A stretch of 22,056 nucleotides of DNA from SZUA-254 sp964596065. GTDB taxonomy: Bacteria; Bacteroidota; Ignavibacteria; UBA10030; SZUA-254. Numbering within the stretch: position 1 is the first letter of the stretch; each line of letters begins with the position of its first letter. A program made the position numbers and the translations under genes. Positions 6,851-13,631 of this stretch are shown here, piece by piece. The DNA lies in the NCBI GenBank assembly GCA_964596065.1, contig CAZQSM010000038.1, positions 1 through 22,056 on the forward strand, given 5' to 3'. Below the pieces are notes generated by a model. The model ran no database searches. It saw only the letters and a list, made by a program, of their open reading frames with translations, and had not been told where the DNA came from.

Positions 6851-7846
6851 TCAATGGCCGGGGAGGGACGCCGTTTCCGACCGGGCGGCGATCGCGGCGA
6901 CAATTTTCGCACCGTGCTCCCGCCCGTTCTCGATGAACACCGTGTTGTTGAACCTTCCCCCGACGAGCCCGCCGGCGACGAAGAGTCCGTGGACGCCGGT
7001 CTCCATCGTGGCCGGGTCGTGGATCGGCGCCCCGCTCTCCGGATCGATGCCGATCCCGCAGCCGCGGAGGAACGGCACGTCGGCCTCGTAGCCGATGAGC
7101 GTGAACGCGGCGTCCGTGGGAAGGTCGCGGCGTGCCCCCGCCGCGTCCCGCACCACGGTGGTCCCCTCCCTGAACTCCGCCACGGTCGTCCCCGTAAGCA
7201 GCTCGATCGACCCGTCGGCGACGCGGTTCTCGAAATCGGGAAGGATCCAGTATTTTACCCCGCCGCTCAGGGCGGGGCCCCGGTGGACGACCGTCACGCG
7301 GGCCCCGTGCCTCCAGAGGTCGAGCGCCGCTTCGACCGCGGAATTCTTTCCGCCGACGATCACCACGTTCCGCCGGTGGAAGGGCACCGGGTCGCGGTAG
7401 TAGGAGCTCACGTGCGCCAGCCGTTCCCCGGGAACGCCGAGCCGTTTCGGCGTGCCGTAATATCCGGCGGCGATCACGACATTGGCCGCGGGGTACGACG
7501 ACCCGCCCGAGACCACGACGCTGAAGGCCGTCCCATCCCGCGTCACCGACACGACGCGTCGACCGGTCCGGCAATCGAGCCCGTAGTGCTCCGCCACGGC
7601 CCGGTAATAGATCACGCAATCGAGGGATGTCGGCCGGGGGGTGGGGACGATGAAGGGAACGCCGCCGATGCCCAGGAGCCCGGGGGTGGAGAAAAACGGC
7701 ATCCCGCGCTGGAAGAGGGAGATGTTGTGCGCGACGCTCCCCTGTTCAAGGAGGATGCAGGACAGCCCGGCGGCGCGGGCCGCGATCCCCGTCGCGAGGC
7801 CGGCAGGGCCGGCCCCGACCACGAGGATGTCACACCGATCCCCCAC
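6851..7846 (-). CDS. YpdA-like FAD/NADPH disulfide reductase-family protein
   Basis: Resembles YpdA (Bdr), the flavoprotein assigned as bacillithiol disulfide reductase, which uses NADPH to reduce oxidised bacillithiol. It has two Rossmann folds: the FAD site GAGPAG at residues 11-16 and the NADPH site VGGKNSA at 164-170. YpdA-type blocks include IYYRAVAEHYGL, AAGYYGTPKRLGVPGE, YYRDPVPFH, VKYWILPDFENRV and C-terminal GLFVAGG. There is no CxxC as in thioredoxin reductase. The Cys reported as essential in S. aureus YpdA (the GGGPCG loop) is Ala15 here. At 331 aa it is full length. The GTG start at 7846 lies three bases after the preceding lipoprotein stop, so the two are one unit. Family assignment is confident; substrate is not. 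Confidence 0.85.
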   Translation of the reverse strand: MGDRCDILVVGAGPAGLATGIAARAAGLSCILLEQGSVAHNISLFQRGMPFFSTPGLLGIGGVPFIVPTPRPTSLDCVIYYRAVAEHYGLDCRTGRRVVSVTRDGTAFSVVVSGGSSYPAANVVIAAGYYGTPKRLGVPGERLAHVSSYYRDPVPFHRRNVVIVGGKNSAVEAALDLWRHGARVTVVHRGPALSGGVKYWILPDFENRVADGSIELLTGTTVAEFREGTTVVRDAAGARRDLPTDAAFTLIGYEADVPFLRGCGIGIDPESGAPIHDPATMETGVHGLFVAGGLVGGRFNNTVFIENGREHGAKIVAAIAARSETASLPGH

Positions 7847-7849
7847 CGA

Positions 7850-8419
7850 CTATTTCAGCGAGGCGAGAAGCGCGTCGAACTCGCCCTTCGCGGCACTGAC
7901 GGTGGCCGCCGGACCGGTCAGCTTGAAGAAGACCGAGCCTTCCGGGGCCCCCACGATGGCGGCCAGGAGCGTGTAATTCTCCTTCTTCCCCTGCGACTCC
8001 ATCATCGGGCCGGAGGGCGCGAGGAAGGTACCGGTCGTGGTGACCGTGGTCAGCCGCATCCCGTTGATCTCCCTCGTGGCCTCCACCGGCGTCGACGGGT
8101 TCTCGAACTGCGCCAGCCAGCGGTCGATGTTCGACCGGACATCGCCGCCCTGGTCGCTGCCGAAGTAGAACACCGCGCACTCGGCGTGGGAGTCGTCGGC
8201 CGACGGGATGATGTATGTGGCGACGCGCATCGGACGCTCGCCGGCGTTCTTCCACCTCGACGGCACGTTCCACGTGACGCCGCCCGCCGCCGCCGCTGTC
8301 CCGCCACCCTGCGACAGGGAGGGTTTTTGCGCGGCCGTTCCGGGGGTTTCTTCCTTGCCGCCGCATCCGGTGATGATGAGAGCGGCGAGAACGACGAGAA
8401 TTGCCTGCGTGATGTTCAT
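7850..8419 (-). CDS. Conserved lipoprotein of unknown function
   Basis: The first 19 residues are a lipoprotein signal peptide with lipobox ITGC (Cys19). A short low-complexity linker rich in Gly, Ala and Thr follows to about residue 47. The rest is a compact domain starting VTWNVPSRWKNAGERPMRVA, containing AECAVFYFGSDQGGDV and NIDRWLAQFE and ending in SVFFKLTGPAATV. I recall similar WxVPxxW...FYFGxxQGG proteins as conserved hypotheticals, but know no function. It is 189 aa; the ATG at 8419 has AAGGAAA just upstream. It precedes the YpdA-like gene by three bases, so a role connected with envelope or thiol redox is possible but unproven. Exposed to periplasm or outer membrane by inference. Confidence 0.8.
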   Translation of the reverse strand: MNITQAILVVLAALIITGCGGKEETPGTAAQKPSLSQGGGTAAAAGGVTWNVPSRWKNAGERPMRVATYIIPSADDSHAECAVFYFGSDQGGDVRSNIDRWLAQFENPSTPVEATREINGMRLTTVTTTGTFLAPSGPMMESQGKKENYTLLAAIVGAPEGSVFFKLTGPAATVSAAKGEFDALLASLK

Positions 8420-8486
8420 TGCGTTTCCTTGAGATGGTCCGGTGATATATTTCCCGTTGTACGGGGTAGATTGACGTTCCGCCACA

Positions 8487-8515
8487 AGTATATCACGAAT
8501 TTCGGGAATGTCCAA
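8487..8515 (-). promoter_or_regulatory. Candidate promoter of the lipoprotein-YpdA unit
   Basis: Minus strand: TTGGAC (8510-8515), 17 bases, TATACT (8487-8492). Alternatively TGGACA with 16 bases, which fits the sigma-70 -35 better. The leader would be about 60 bases. Confidence 0.5.
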
Positions 8516-8537
8516 ACCCGGGCGACGGGGTGGACCA

Positions 8538-8566
8538 TTGCCTTCCTCCATTTTTCCTTATATTTA
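8538..8566 (+). promoter_or_regulatory. Candidate promoter of the T9SS cargo gene
   Basis: Plus strand: TTGCCT (8538-8543), 17 bases, TATTTA (8561-8566). TATATT is also present at 8559-8564 but with 15-base spacing. A hairpin CGGGGC/GCCCCG (8582-8597) lies in the leader, before the ATG at 8625. It would be divergent from the lipoprotein promoter. Confidence 0.35.
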
Positions 8567-8624
8567 ATGACACGGATCCCCCGGGGCCGGCGCCCCGTCA
8601 CCTTCATCATTCCCGGACGGCGCA

Positions 8625-10760
8625 ATGAAACGAATCCTGTTCTTCCTGCTGTCGATATTTGCCTTCGCAGCCGTCCACCCGCAGGCCCTCCGCGACGACT
8701 TCAACCGGCCGGCCACAACCGACCTCGCAGGCTCCGAACGGTGGCGAAGGGTCCTCGACCTCCCGCATCCCTCCGCCTCGATGCAGATCAATGCCGACTC
8801 CACCATCTCTCCGTACAATCCTCTGGGGGCGCTCAAACGGGGCGCGGTCTACTGGGATTCGACGCTCTCCGGCCGGTTCCAGGTCGGGATCATCCTGAGG
8901 CATAAAAGCGGCGGGAACAACCACCCGGTGTTCCACATCCACCTGATGAACGACAGCAGCTGGTACACCGGGGACGGCTACGGCCTGCGGTTCCAGGAAA
9001 ACTCCGGCACCGACCGGTTCGACATCCAGCGGCTCACCGGCTCGGGCACGGACACGCCGTTCGTATCGCTGCTGGCCACGTTCAACACCGAGTTTGCCGA
9101 GGGCGACACGCTGATGTTCAAGTTTTTCGAGGACGGCAGGAAGACCGCGGTCAGGTACGCCGCCTCGGGTTCGAGGGATTCGATCAGCGTCGTCGATACC
9201 GTCCACAACCCCGCGTCGTGGTACGCCTGGCTCCAGGCCGTGGTCTTCGCGGATTCGGTCAAGCTCGACAATTTCATGCTTGGGCCCATCCCCTACCTGA
9301 TCAGCGCCTCCGCGGGAGCAGGCGGATCGATTACCCCGACCGGTGACGTGCCGGTCGACCCCGGTGCCGACACCTCCTTCACGATCACGCCCGACGTCGG
9401 TTTCGGGATCGACGACGTGCTCGTCGATTCCGTGTCGGTGGGGGTGACGGGCACCTGGACCTTCACCGGCGTGAACGCCAACCACACCATCGATGCGGTC
9501 TTCGACACGCTCCGGTACACGATCACGGCGACCGCCGGCCCGAACGGAGCGATCACCCCGGCGGGGCCCGTCGTCGTGACACACGGCGCCGGCCGGACGT
9601 TCCTGGTCGATCCCGATTCCGGCTACCATCTCGACAGCCTGCTGATCGACGGTGTCCCCGTCGATTCGACCGGTTCCTTTACGTTCGTGAATGTGACCGC
9701 CGACCATGACATCGCGGCCTCTTTTTCCATCGACGCGTACACGATCACGGCGACCGCCGGCCCGGGCGGTTCGATCTCACCGTCAGGCCAGGTGAGCGTC
9801 GTCCCGGGGGGATCGCAGGCGTTCCTCCTGACCCCCGACGCCGGTTTCTACCCTGACACCCTCTTCGTGGACGGCAACCCGGTCGACTCGGCCGCCGGAT
9901 ACACGTTCGACAACGTGACGGCCGACCACGCGATTTTCGCGACGTTTACCGACCAGCGTTACGTCGAGGCGGCATATCCCGTCGGCGAGCGGTGGAACCT
10001 GGTTTCGGTGCCCCTCACGATGCCCGATTATTCGATGGCGGCGCTCTATCCGTCGGCCATCGGCGCCGCGTATGCGTACGCTGGCGCCTACGTCGCGCAC
10101 GACACGCTCACGAACGCGACCGGGTACTGGATGAAGTTCCCCGCGGGCGATACGGTCCCCATGGCCGGATTCGCCAGGACCTCGGACACCGTGGATGTCG
10201 CGGAGGGATGGAACATCGTCGGCTCGATCAGCTCCCCGATCCCGGTCACGGCAGTCTCGACCATTCCCGGCGGACTGGTCAGTTCCGGTTTCTTCGCTTA
10301 CGGCGGCTCCTACGCGCTCAGTTCCACCATCGAACCAGCGCGCGGGTACTGGGTGAAGAGCAGCGGGGCCGGCAAGCTCGTCTTCACCGAGGACTCGGTC
10401 GCGGCCCCCGCCGCGGCGATCAGGATCATTCCGACGGGCGAACTCCCCCCTCCGCCACCCGGATCCGAAGCCCCCCACGGGGGAGGCACCTTCCCGGCGG
10501 CATACTCGCTCTCGCAGAATTACCCCAACCCGTTCAACCCGACGACACGGATCGAATTCTCCCTGCCGGAGGAATCGTCCGTGAGGCTGGCAGTGTACAA
10601 TGTCCTCGGCGAGGAAGTGATGCGGCTTCTGGAGGGGATCGGGCGCGCGGGCGTGAACAGCGTGCATTTCGACGGGGGTGGATTCCCGTCGGGAGTGTAT
10701 ACGTACCGCCTCTCCTCGGAGGGCGTCACGATGACCCGGAGGATGCTCCTCCTTCGATGA
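8625..10760 (+). CDS. Secreted protein with InlB-like repeats and T9SS sorting domain
   Basis: Predicted extracellular or surface protein of 711 aa. Residues 1-21 are a Sec signal peptide. About residues 22-220 look like an all-beta, concanavalin/LamG-like domain beginning LRDDFNRP; I cannot assign a ligand. Three repeats of about 74 residues start near 225, 297 and 372, each with a Y/L-I-(S/T)-A-(S/T)-AG-x-GG/NG-(S/A)-I-(T/S)-P opening and ending in a NVTADHxIxAxF-like segment; these match divergent InlB B-repeats. Residues about 445-600 hold a W-N-L/I-V-containing repeated region. The C terminus from about 627 (LSQNYPNPFNPTTRIEF through GVYTYRL) is a type A Por/T9SS sorting signal, normally removed after export. 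There is no catalytic motif I recognise, so adhesion or carbohydrate binding is only a guess. Confidence 0.88.
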   Translation: MKRILFFLLSIFAFAAVHPQALRDDFNRPATTDLAGSERWRRVLDLPHPSASMQINADSTISPYNPLGALKRGAVYWDSTLSGRFQVGIILRHKSGGNNHPVFHIHLMNDSSWYTGDGYGLRFQENSGTDRFDIQRLTGSGTDTPFVSLLATFNTEFAEGDTLMFKFFEDGRKTAVRYAASGSRDSISVVDTVHNPASWYAWLQAVVFADSVKLDNFMLGPIPYLISASAGAGGSITPTGDVPVDPGADTSFTITPDVGFGIDDVLVDSVSVGVTGTWTFTGVNANHTIDAVFDTLRYTITATAGPNGAITPAGPVVVTHGAGRTFLVDPDSGYHLDSLLIDGVPVDSTGSFTFVNVTADHDIAASFSIDAYTITATAGPGGSISPSGQVSVVPGGSQAFLLTPDAGFYPDTLFVDGNPVDSAAGYTFDNVTADHAIFATFTDQRYVEAAYPVGERWNLVSVPLTMPDYSMAALYPSAIGAAYAYAGAYVAHDTLTNATGYWMKFPAGDTVPMAGFARTSDTVDVAEGWNIVGSISSPIPVTAVSTIPGGLVSSGFFAYGGSYALSSTIEPARGYWVKSSGAGKLVFTEDSVAAPAAAIRIIPTGELPPPPPGSEAPHGGGTFPAAYSLSQNYPNPFNPTTRIEFSLPEESSVRLAVYNVLGEEVMRLLEGIGRAGVNSVHFDGGGFPSGVYTYRLSSEGVTMTRRMLLLR
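9515..9542 (+). repeat. 28-bp direct repeat, copy 1, inside the T9SS cargo gene
   Basis: Exactly the same 28 bases occur at 9737-9764, 222 bases (74 codons) downstream in the same frame. Both encode YTITATAGP at the start of InlB-like repeats 2 and 3. The identity at DNA level suggests fairly recent duplication or gene conversion. Confidence 0.85.
9737..9764 (+). repeat. 28-bp direct repeat, copy 2
   Basis: Second copy of the sequence at 9515-9542, opening the third InlB-like repeat of the T9SS cargo. Confidence 0.85.
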
Positions 10761-10766
10761 CGGAAT

Positions 10767-10801
10767 AAAAAAAACCCCCCGCCCGGGAAAGACAGGGGGT
10801 T
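10767..10801 (-). terminator. Intrinsic terminator downstream of tRNA-Thr
   Basis: Minus strand: stem AACCCCC/GGGGGTT (10795-10801 with 10773-10779), then eight Ts. It closes the tRNA-Thr transcript about 100 bases after the tRNA. Read from the plus strand it follows the T9SS gene stop by 12 bases, but the tail there (CCTTCTCT) is poor, so it may serve both directions unequally. Confidence 0.75.
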
Positions 10802-10902
10802 CCTTCTCTACTGTGTTCCACCACACATAATACAGGTAAAGCGGGGAAAAGTTGGCGGGTTTGAAAATTAATTCCTGGTCACGGGGACCACACCGGCCAC
10901 AT

Positions 10903-10978
10903 TGGAGCTGAAGGTCGGATTTGAACCGACGACCTGCTGATTACGAATCAGCTGCTCTACCAGCTGAGCTACTTCAGC
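10903..10978 (-). tRNA. tRNA-Thr, anticodon CGT
   Basis: Full cloverleaf on the minus strand. Acceptor stem GCTGAAG (5', ending at 10978) pairs with CTTCAGC (10907-10913). The D arm is AGCTCAGCTGGTAGAGC, the anticodon arm GCTGA-TTCGTAA-TCAGC with anticodon CGT reading ACG, and the T arm carries GTTCAAATC. The discriminator is T and the 3' CCA is encoded (10903-10905). It lies 55 bases downstream of the ferredoxin stop on the same strand, so it may be processed from a ferredoxin-tRNA transcript; I see no convincing separate promoter. Confidence 0.97.
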
Positions 10979-11033
10979 TTGAAAAAAATATTGTCAACCC
11001 TGGCGGGATCGATGGTGGCAGGGGCCGCCCCGC

Positions 11034-11438
11034 TCAAATTCCCTCCGGCCGCTCCCCGTAGAACACGGTCGGGAAGAACTCCCCCACCTCGGCCCCGGAG
11101 CCCTTCATCCATTCCTTACGGGGGAGGACGGTACGTTGGGTCCATTCCTTCGCCACCGCGAACGACTGGTCGGCGGCGATCATTTCGATCGTCTCCCAGG
11201 GGCAGTACTTGACGCACAATTTGCAGCCGATGCAGACGTCAAGGTCTATTTCCACCAGCTTCTTGTGGACGTCGTATTCCGGTCCCGCCACGACGTACAT
11301 GCAGTCGACCGGGCAGACTTCGAGGCACACCTCGCAGCCGGTGCACCCCTCCTGGTTGATGACGGCCAGTTCCCGGGGACGCTTCTTCCGGGCGGGGGCG
11401 GCCGCTTTCGGCGTCGCCGGAACGTTTTCTTCCGCCAT
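11034..11438 (-). CDS. 2[4Fe-4S] ferredoxin
   Basis: Small soluble electron carrier of 134 aa. Cluster 1 ligands are Cys32, 35, 38 and 42 in CTGCEVCLEVCP, with an additional Cys46. Cluster 2 ligands are Cys69, 72, 75 and 79 in CIGCKLCVKYCP. Unlike minimal clostridial ferredoxins it has a basic Ala/Pro/Lys-rich N-terminal extension (1-22) and a 50-residue C-terminal tail ending in EFFPTVFYGERPEGI. The tail could dock to a partner complex, but no partner gene is adjacent. The ATG at 11438 has only a weak ribosome site. It sits between aspartase and tRNA-Thr on the same strand, 103 bases after the aspartase stop, with its own candidate promoter. Confidence 0.9.
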   Translation of the reverse strand: MAEENVPATPKAAAPARKKRPRELAVINQEGCTGCEVCLEVCPVDCMYVVAGPEYDVHKKLVEIDLDVCIGCKLCVKYCPWETIEMIAADQSFAVAKEWTQRTVLPRKEWMKGSGAEVGEFFPTVFYGERPEGI

Positions 11439-11465
11439 ATGGGTCAGAACGAAATGATGATCACC

Positions 11466-11494
11466 AATAAAATTAATTTTTCAGCAGGAACCAA
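11466..11494 (-). promoter_or_regulatory. Candidate promoter of the ferredoxin gene
   Basis: Minus strand: TTGGTT (11489-11494), 17 bases, TTTATT (11466-11471), in a local AT-rich island. The leader would be short (about 20 bases). Confidence 0.35.
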
Positions 11495-11541
11495 ATAGTC
11501 CCGCCGGACCCCCCGCCAGCCGATCCCCCGGGCCGCCCCAC

Positions 11542-12936
11542 CTACTTGTGGATGCCCGGCTCGGTCATCTTCCTCAGGTCGAAAATCTTGTCGAGCTGTT
11601 CGGCGGTGAGCAGGCCGCGATCGATGACGATCTGCCTGAGCGGCTTGCCTGAGGCGACGTATTCCTTCGCGATCTCGGCGCCCTTGAGGTAGCCGATGTG
11701 GGGGTTGAGCACAGTGACGACGCTCGTGCTTCCCTCGGCGTACGCCTGGCAGCGGTCGGCATTGGCGGTGAGTCCGTCGACGCAGAAACGGACGAACACG
11801 TCGCCCGAGGTCGTCAGGATTTCGAGTTCGTGGAGGAGGTTGAACGCCACCACCGGCATCATCACGTTCAGCTCGAGCTGGCCGGCCTGGGCCGACAGGA
11901 GGATCGTGGTATCGCATCCGATCGCCTGGAAACAGACCATGTTCACCATCTCGGCCATCGAGGGGTTGACCTTCCCCGGCATGATCGACGATCCGGGCTG
12001 AACGGCCGGGAGGTTGATCTCGAAGAGGCCCGTCTTCGGGCCCGATCCCATCAACCGGATGTCGCTCGCGATGCGCGAGAGGTCCTGCGCGAAGTTCCGG
12101 ACCGCCCCCGACAGCTCCACCATCGGCCGGAGGCTTTGCATCGCTTCAAAATAATCGTCGGCCATCCGCATTTCGATCCCGGTCTGCTTCTTCAGCTGGT
12201 CGACCATCCGCTTCCGGAACTCCGGGTGGGCGTTGAGCCCGGTGCCCGCGGCCGTCCCCCCGATCCCGATCTCGCGGCAGGAGTCCGCGGCGCGGGCGAT
12301 CGCCGCCCGGTGCTTCCCGACGTTGACGCCGTACGCGGTGAATTCCTGCCCGAGCCTGACCGGGACGGCGTCCATCAGGTGCGTGCGGCCCGATTTGACG
12401 ATCGGATCGAACTCTTTTCCCTTCTTCAGGAATGACGCTTCAAGTTTCCCGAGCGTCACATCGAGGTTCTTCGCCTCCATCAGCGCCCCGATCCTGATCG
12501 CCGTGGGGCAGACGTCGTTCGTGGACTGCGCCATGTTCACGTCGTCGTTGGGGCTGAGGAGCTTGTAATCGCCCCGCTTCCCCCCCAGGATTTCGATGGC
12601 GCGGTTGGCGATCACCTCGTTGCAATTCATGTTGTGCGACGTCCCGGCCCCTGCCTGGTAGACGTCGACGACGAAGGAGTCCCGGTATTTCCCGGAGAGG
12701 ATTTCGTCGCAGGCCCCGATGATCGCGTCCGCCTTGGAGGCGTCGAGGAGCTTCAGGTCGCGGTTGACGGCCGCCGCCGCCCGTTTGATGTGCACGGTCG
12801 CCTCGACGTAGGCCTTTTTCGGCCTGATGCCGCTGATCGGGAAGTTTTCAAGCGCGCGGAATGTCTGGATGCCGTAATAGGCGTCGGCCGGTATCTGCCT
12901 CTCGCCCAGGGAGTCTTTTTCGGTCCTGTAGTCCAT
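11542..12936 (-). CDS. aspA: Aspartate ammonia-lyase
   Basis: Fumarase/aspartase-superfamily enzyme interconverting L-aspartate with fumarate and ammonia. The superfamily signature GSSIMPGKVN lies at residues 315-324, on the flexible loop that carries the catalytic Ser. Other blocks are GAGTSHNMNCNEV (97-108), MAQSTNDVCPTA, and SGRTHLMDAVPV (182-193) with the substrate-binding Thr-His. The N terminus (LGERQIPADAYYGIQT, ALENFPISG) favours aspartase over class II fumarase, which usually has a W-G-A-Q-T block here. From the ATG at 12936 it is 464 aa, a normal length; the open frame continues upstream without similarity. It appears monocistronic, with a good candidate promoter. Confidence 0.92.
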   Translation of the reverse strand: MDYRTEKDSLGERQIPADAYYGIQTFRALENFPISGIRPKKAYVEATVHIKRAAAAVNRDLKLLDASKADAIIGACDEILSGKYRDSFVVDVYQAGAGTSHNMNCNEVIANRAIEILGGKRGDYKLLSPNDDVNMAQSTNDVCPTAIRIGALMEAKNLDVTLGKLEASFLKKGKEFDPIVKSGRTHLMDAVPVRLGQEFTAYGVNVGKHRAAIARAADSCREIGIGGTAAGTGLNAHPEFRKRMVDQLKKQTGIEMRMADDYFEAMQSLRPMVELSGAVRNFAQDLSRIASDIRLMGSGPKTGLFEINLPAVQPGSSIMPGKVNPSMAEMVNMVCFQAIGCDTTILLSAQAGQLELNVMMPVVAFNLLHELEILTTSGDVFVRFCVDGLTANADRCQAYAEGSTSVVTVLNPHIGYLKGAEIAKEYVASGKPLRQIVIDRGLLTAEQLDKIFDLRKMTEPGIHK

Positions 12937-12991
12937 GGTCGGTTCCGGTTTCGAGGTTGTTGGGAGTGTGGAATTGCGGAAATACAGCCCC

Positions 12992-13020
12992 AATATACGA
13001 AACGGACCCGGGACAATCAA
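12992..13020 (-). promoter_or_regulatory. Candidate promoter of aspA
   Basis: Minus strand: TTGATT (13015-13020), 17 bases, TATATT (12992-12997). The leader to the ATG at 12936 would be about 50 bases. It has the same -10 and spacing as the other minus-strand promoters here. Confidence 0.55.
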
Positions 13021-13026
13021 CCGCGG

Positions 13027-13377
13027 TCAGGAGCGGAACGCACTCCGGGGCCAGCCGTGGGCGGCGAGCCTGATCTTCCCGGCGGCGAAGCGGACCCCCT
13101 CGGCCTCGAGCAGGCGCCGCTGCCGCGCGGCGCGACCGCCAGCGGCCGGAAGGGAAATGTTCCCCTGCGCGTTCACGACGCGGTGCCAGGGAACTTCGGC
13201 GCCGTCGGGGAGGTGGTGCAGCGCGTACCCGACAAGCCTCGCCTGACCGGGCATCCCCGCGAGCCGCGCGATCGCGCCGTAGGTTGAGACCCGCCCGCGG
13301 GGGATCTTCCGGACGGCCTGCCAGACGCGGAGGTGAACGTCGGTTCGGCGGGGCGATATGTCGGGTCTGGCGGGCAT
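13027..13377 (-). CDS. Alkyltransferase-like protein (ATL), MGMT fold with Trp in place of Cys
   Basis: ATL proteins bind O6-alkylguanine lesions without removing the alkyl group and pass them to nucleotide excision repair. The MGMT C-terminal fold is seen as RVWQAVRKIPRGRVSTYGAIARLAG, followed by the signature PWHRVVNAQGNISL, where MGMT would have PCHRV. Trp64 thus replaces the alkyl-accepting Cys, which defines ATLs such as E. coli YbaZ. RRLLEAEGVRF follows. I use the ATG at 13377 (116 aa, with a GTGGA-like site upstream); the ATG at 13413 would add 12 residues and cannot be excluded. It lies alone between aspA and the divergent transketolase-like gene. It has no methyltransferase activity by inference. 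Confidence 0.92.
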   Translation of the reverse strand: MPARPDISPRRTDVHLRVWQAVRKIPRGRVSTYGAIARLAGMPGQARLVGYALHHLPDGAEVPWHRVVNAQGNISLPAAGGRAARQRRLLEAEGVRFAAGKIRLAAHGWPRSAFRS

Positions 13378-13631
13378 CGGTCGGCGTCCACCCAAGATAT
13401 CAAAAACCGGCATTTTCAGGAATGAAAAAGGAGGAGCGGTCCGGCGAATTCTCCCGGGCACCGCGCTCTCCCGACTCCCCAAATTCAACCCTTTTCGACG
13501 ATTACCCGCCCGGGCCCCGGGAGGGGGAAATGGAATGAATCTTGCTGTTTTATACGCGTGGGCCGATCCGCATACGGCAGCCCGCGCCCGACATCGACAC
13601 TGACGTTCACACAGCAGACAGGGAGTCGCCC

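Noticed and set aside
6755..8905. 716-aa plus-strand open frame spanning several genes
   Set aside because: Runs antisense to the YpdA-like and lipoprotein genes and into the T9SS gene; composition is Arg/Gly/Asp/His-rich and no family is visible.
8607..9707. 366-aa minus-strand open frame
   Set aside because: Antisense of the T9SS cargo, whose signal peptide, repeats and sorting domain are clear.
9783..10826. 347-aa minus-strand open frame
   Set aside because: Antisense of the T9SS cargo 3' half and crosses the terminator region.
10992..10997. Perfect TTGACA on the minus strand just upstream of tRNA-Thr, considered as its -35
   Set aside because: A -10 at normal spacing would fall inside the tRNA acceptor/D-arm region and start transcription within the tRNA.
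13027..13377. Annotation as methylated-DNA-cysteine methyltransferase
   Set aside because: The acceptor Cys is replaced by Trp in PWHRV, so ATL is the correct call.
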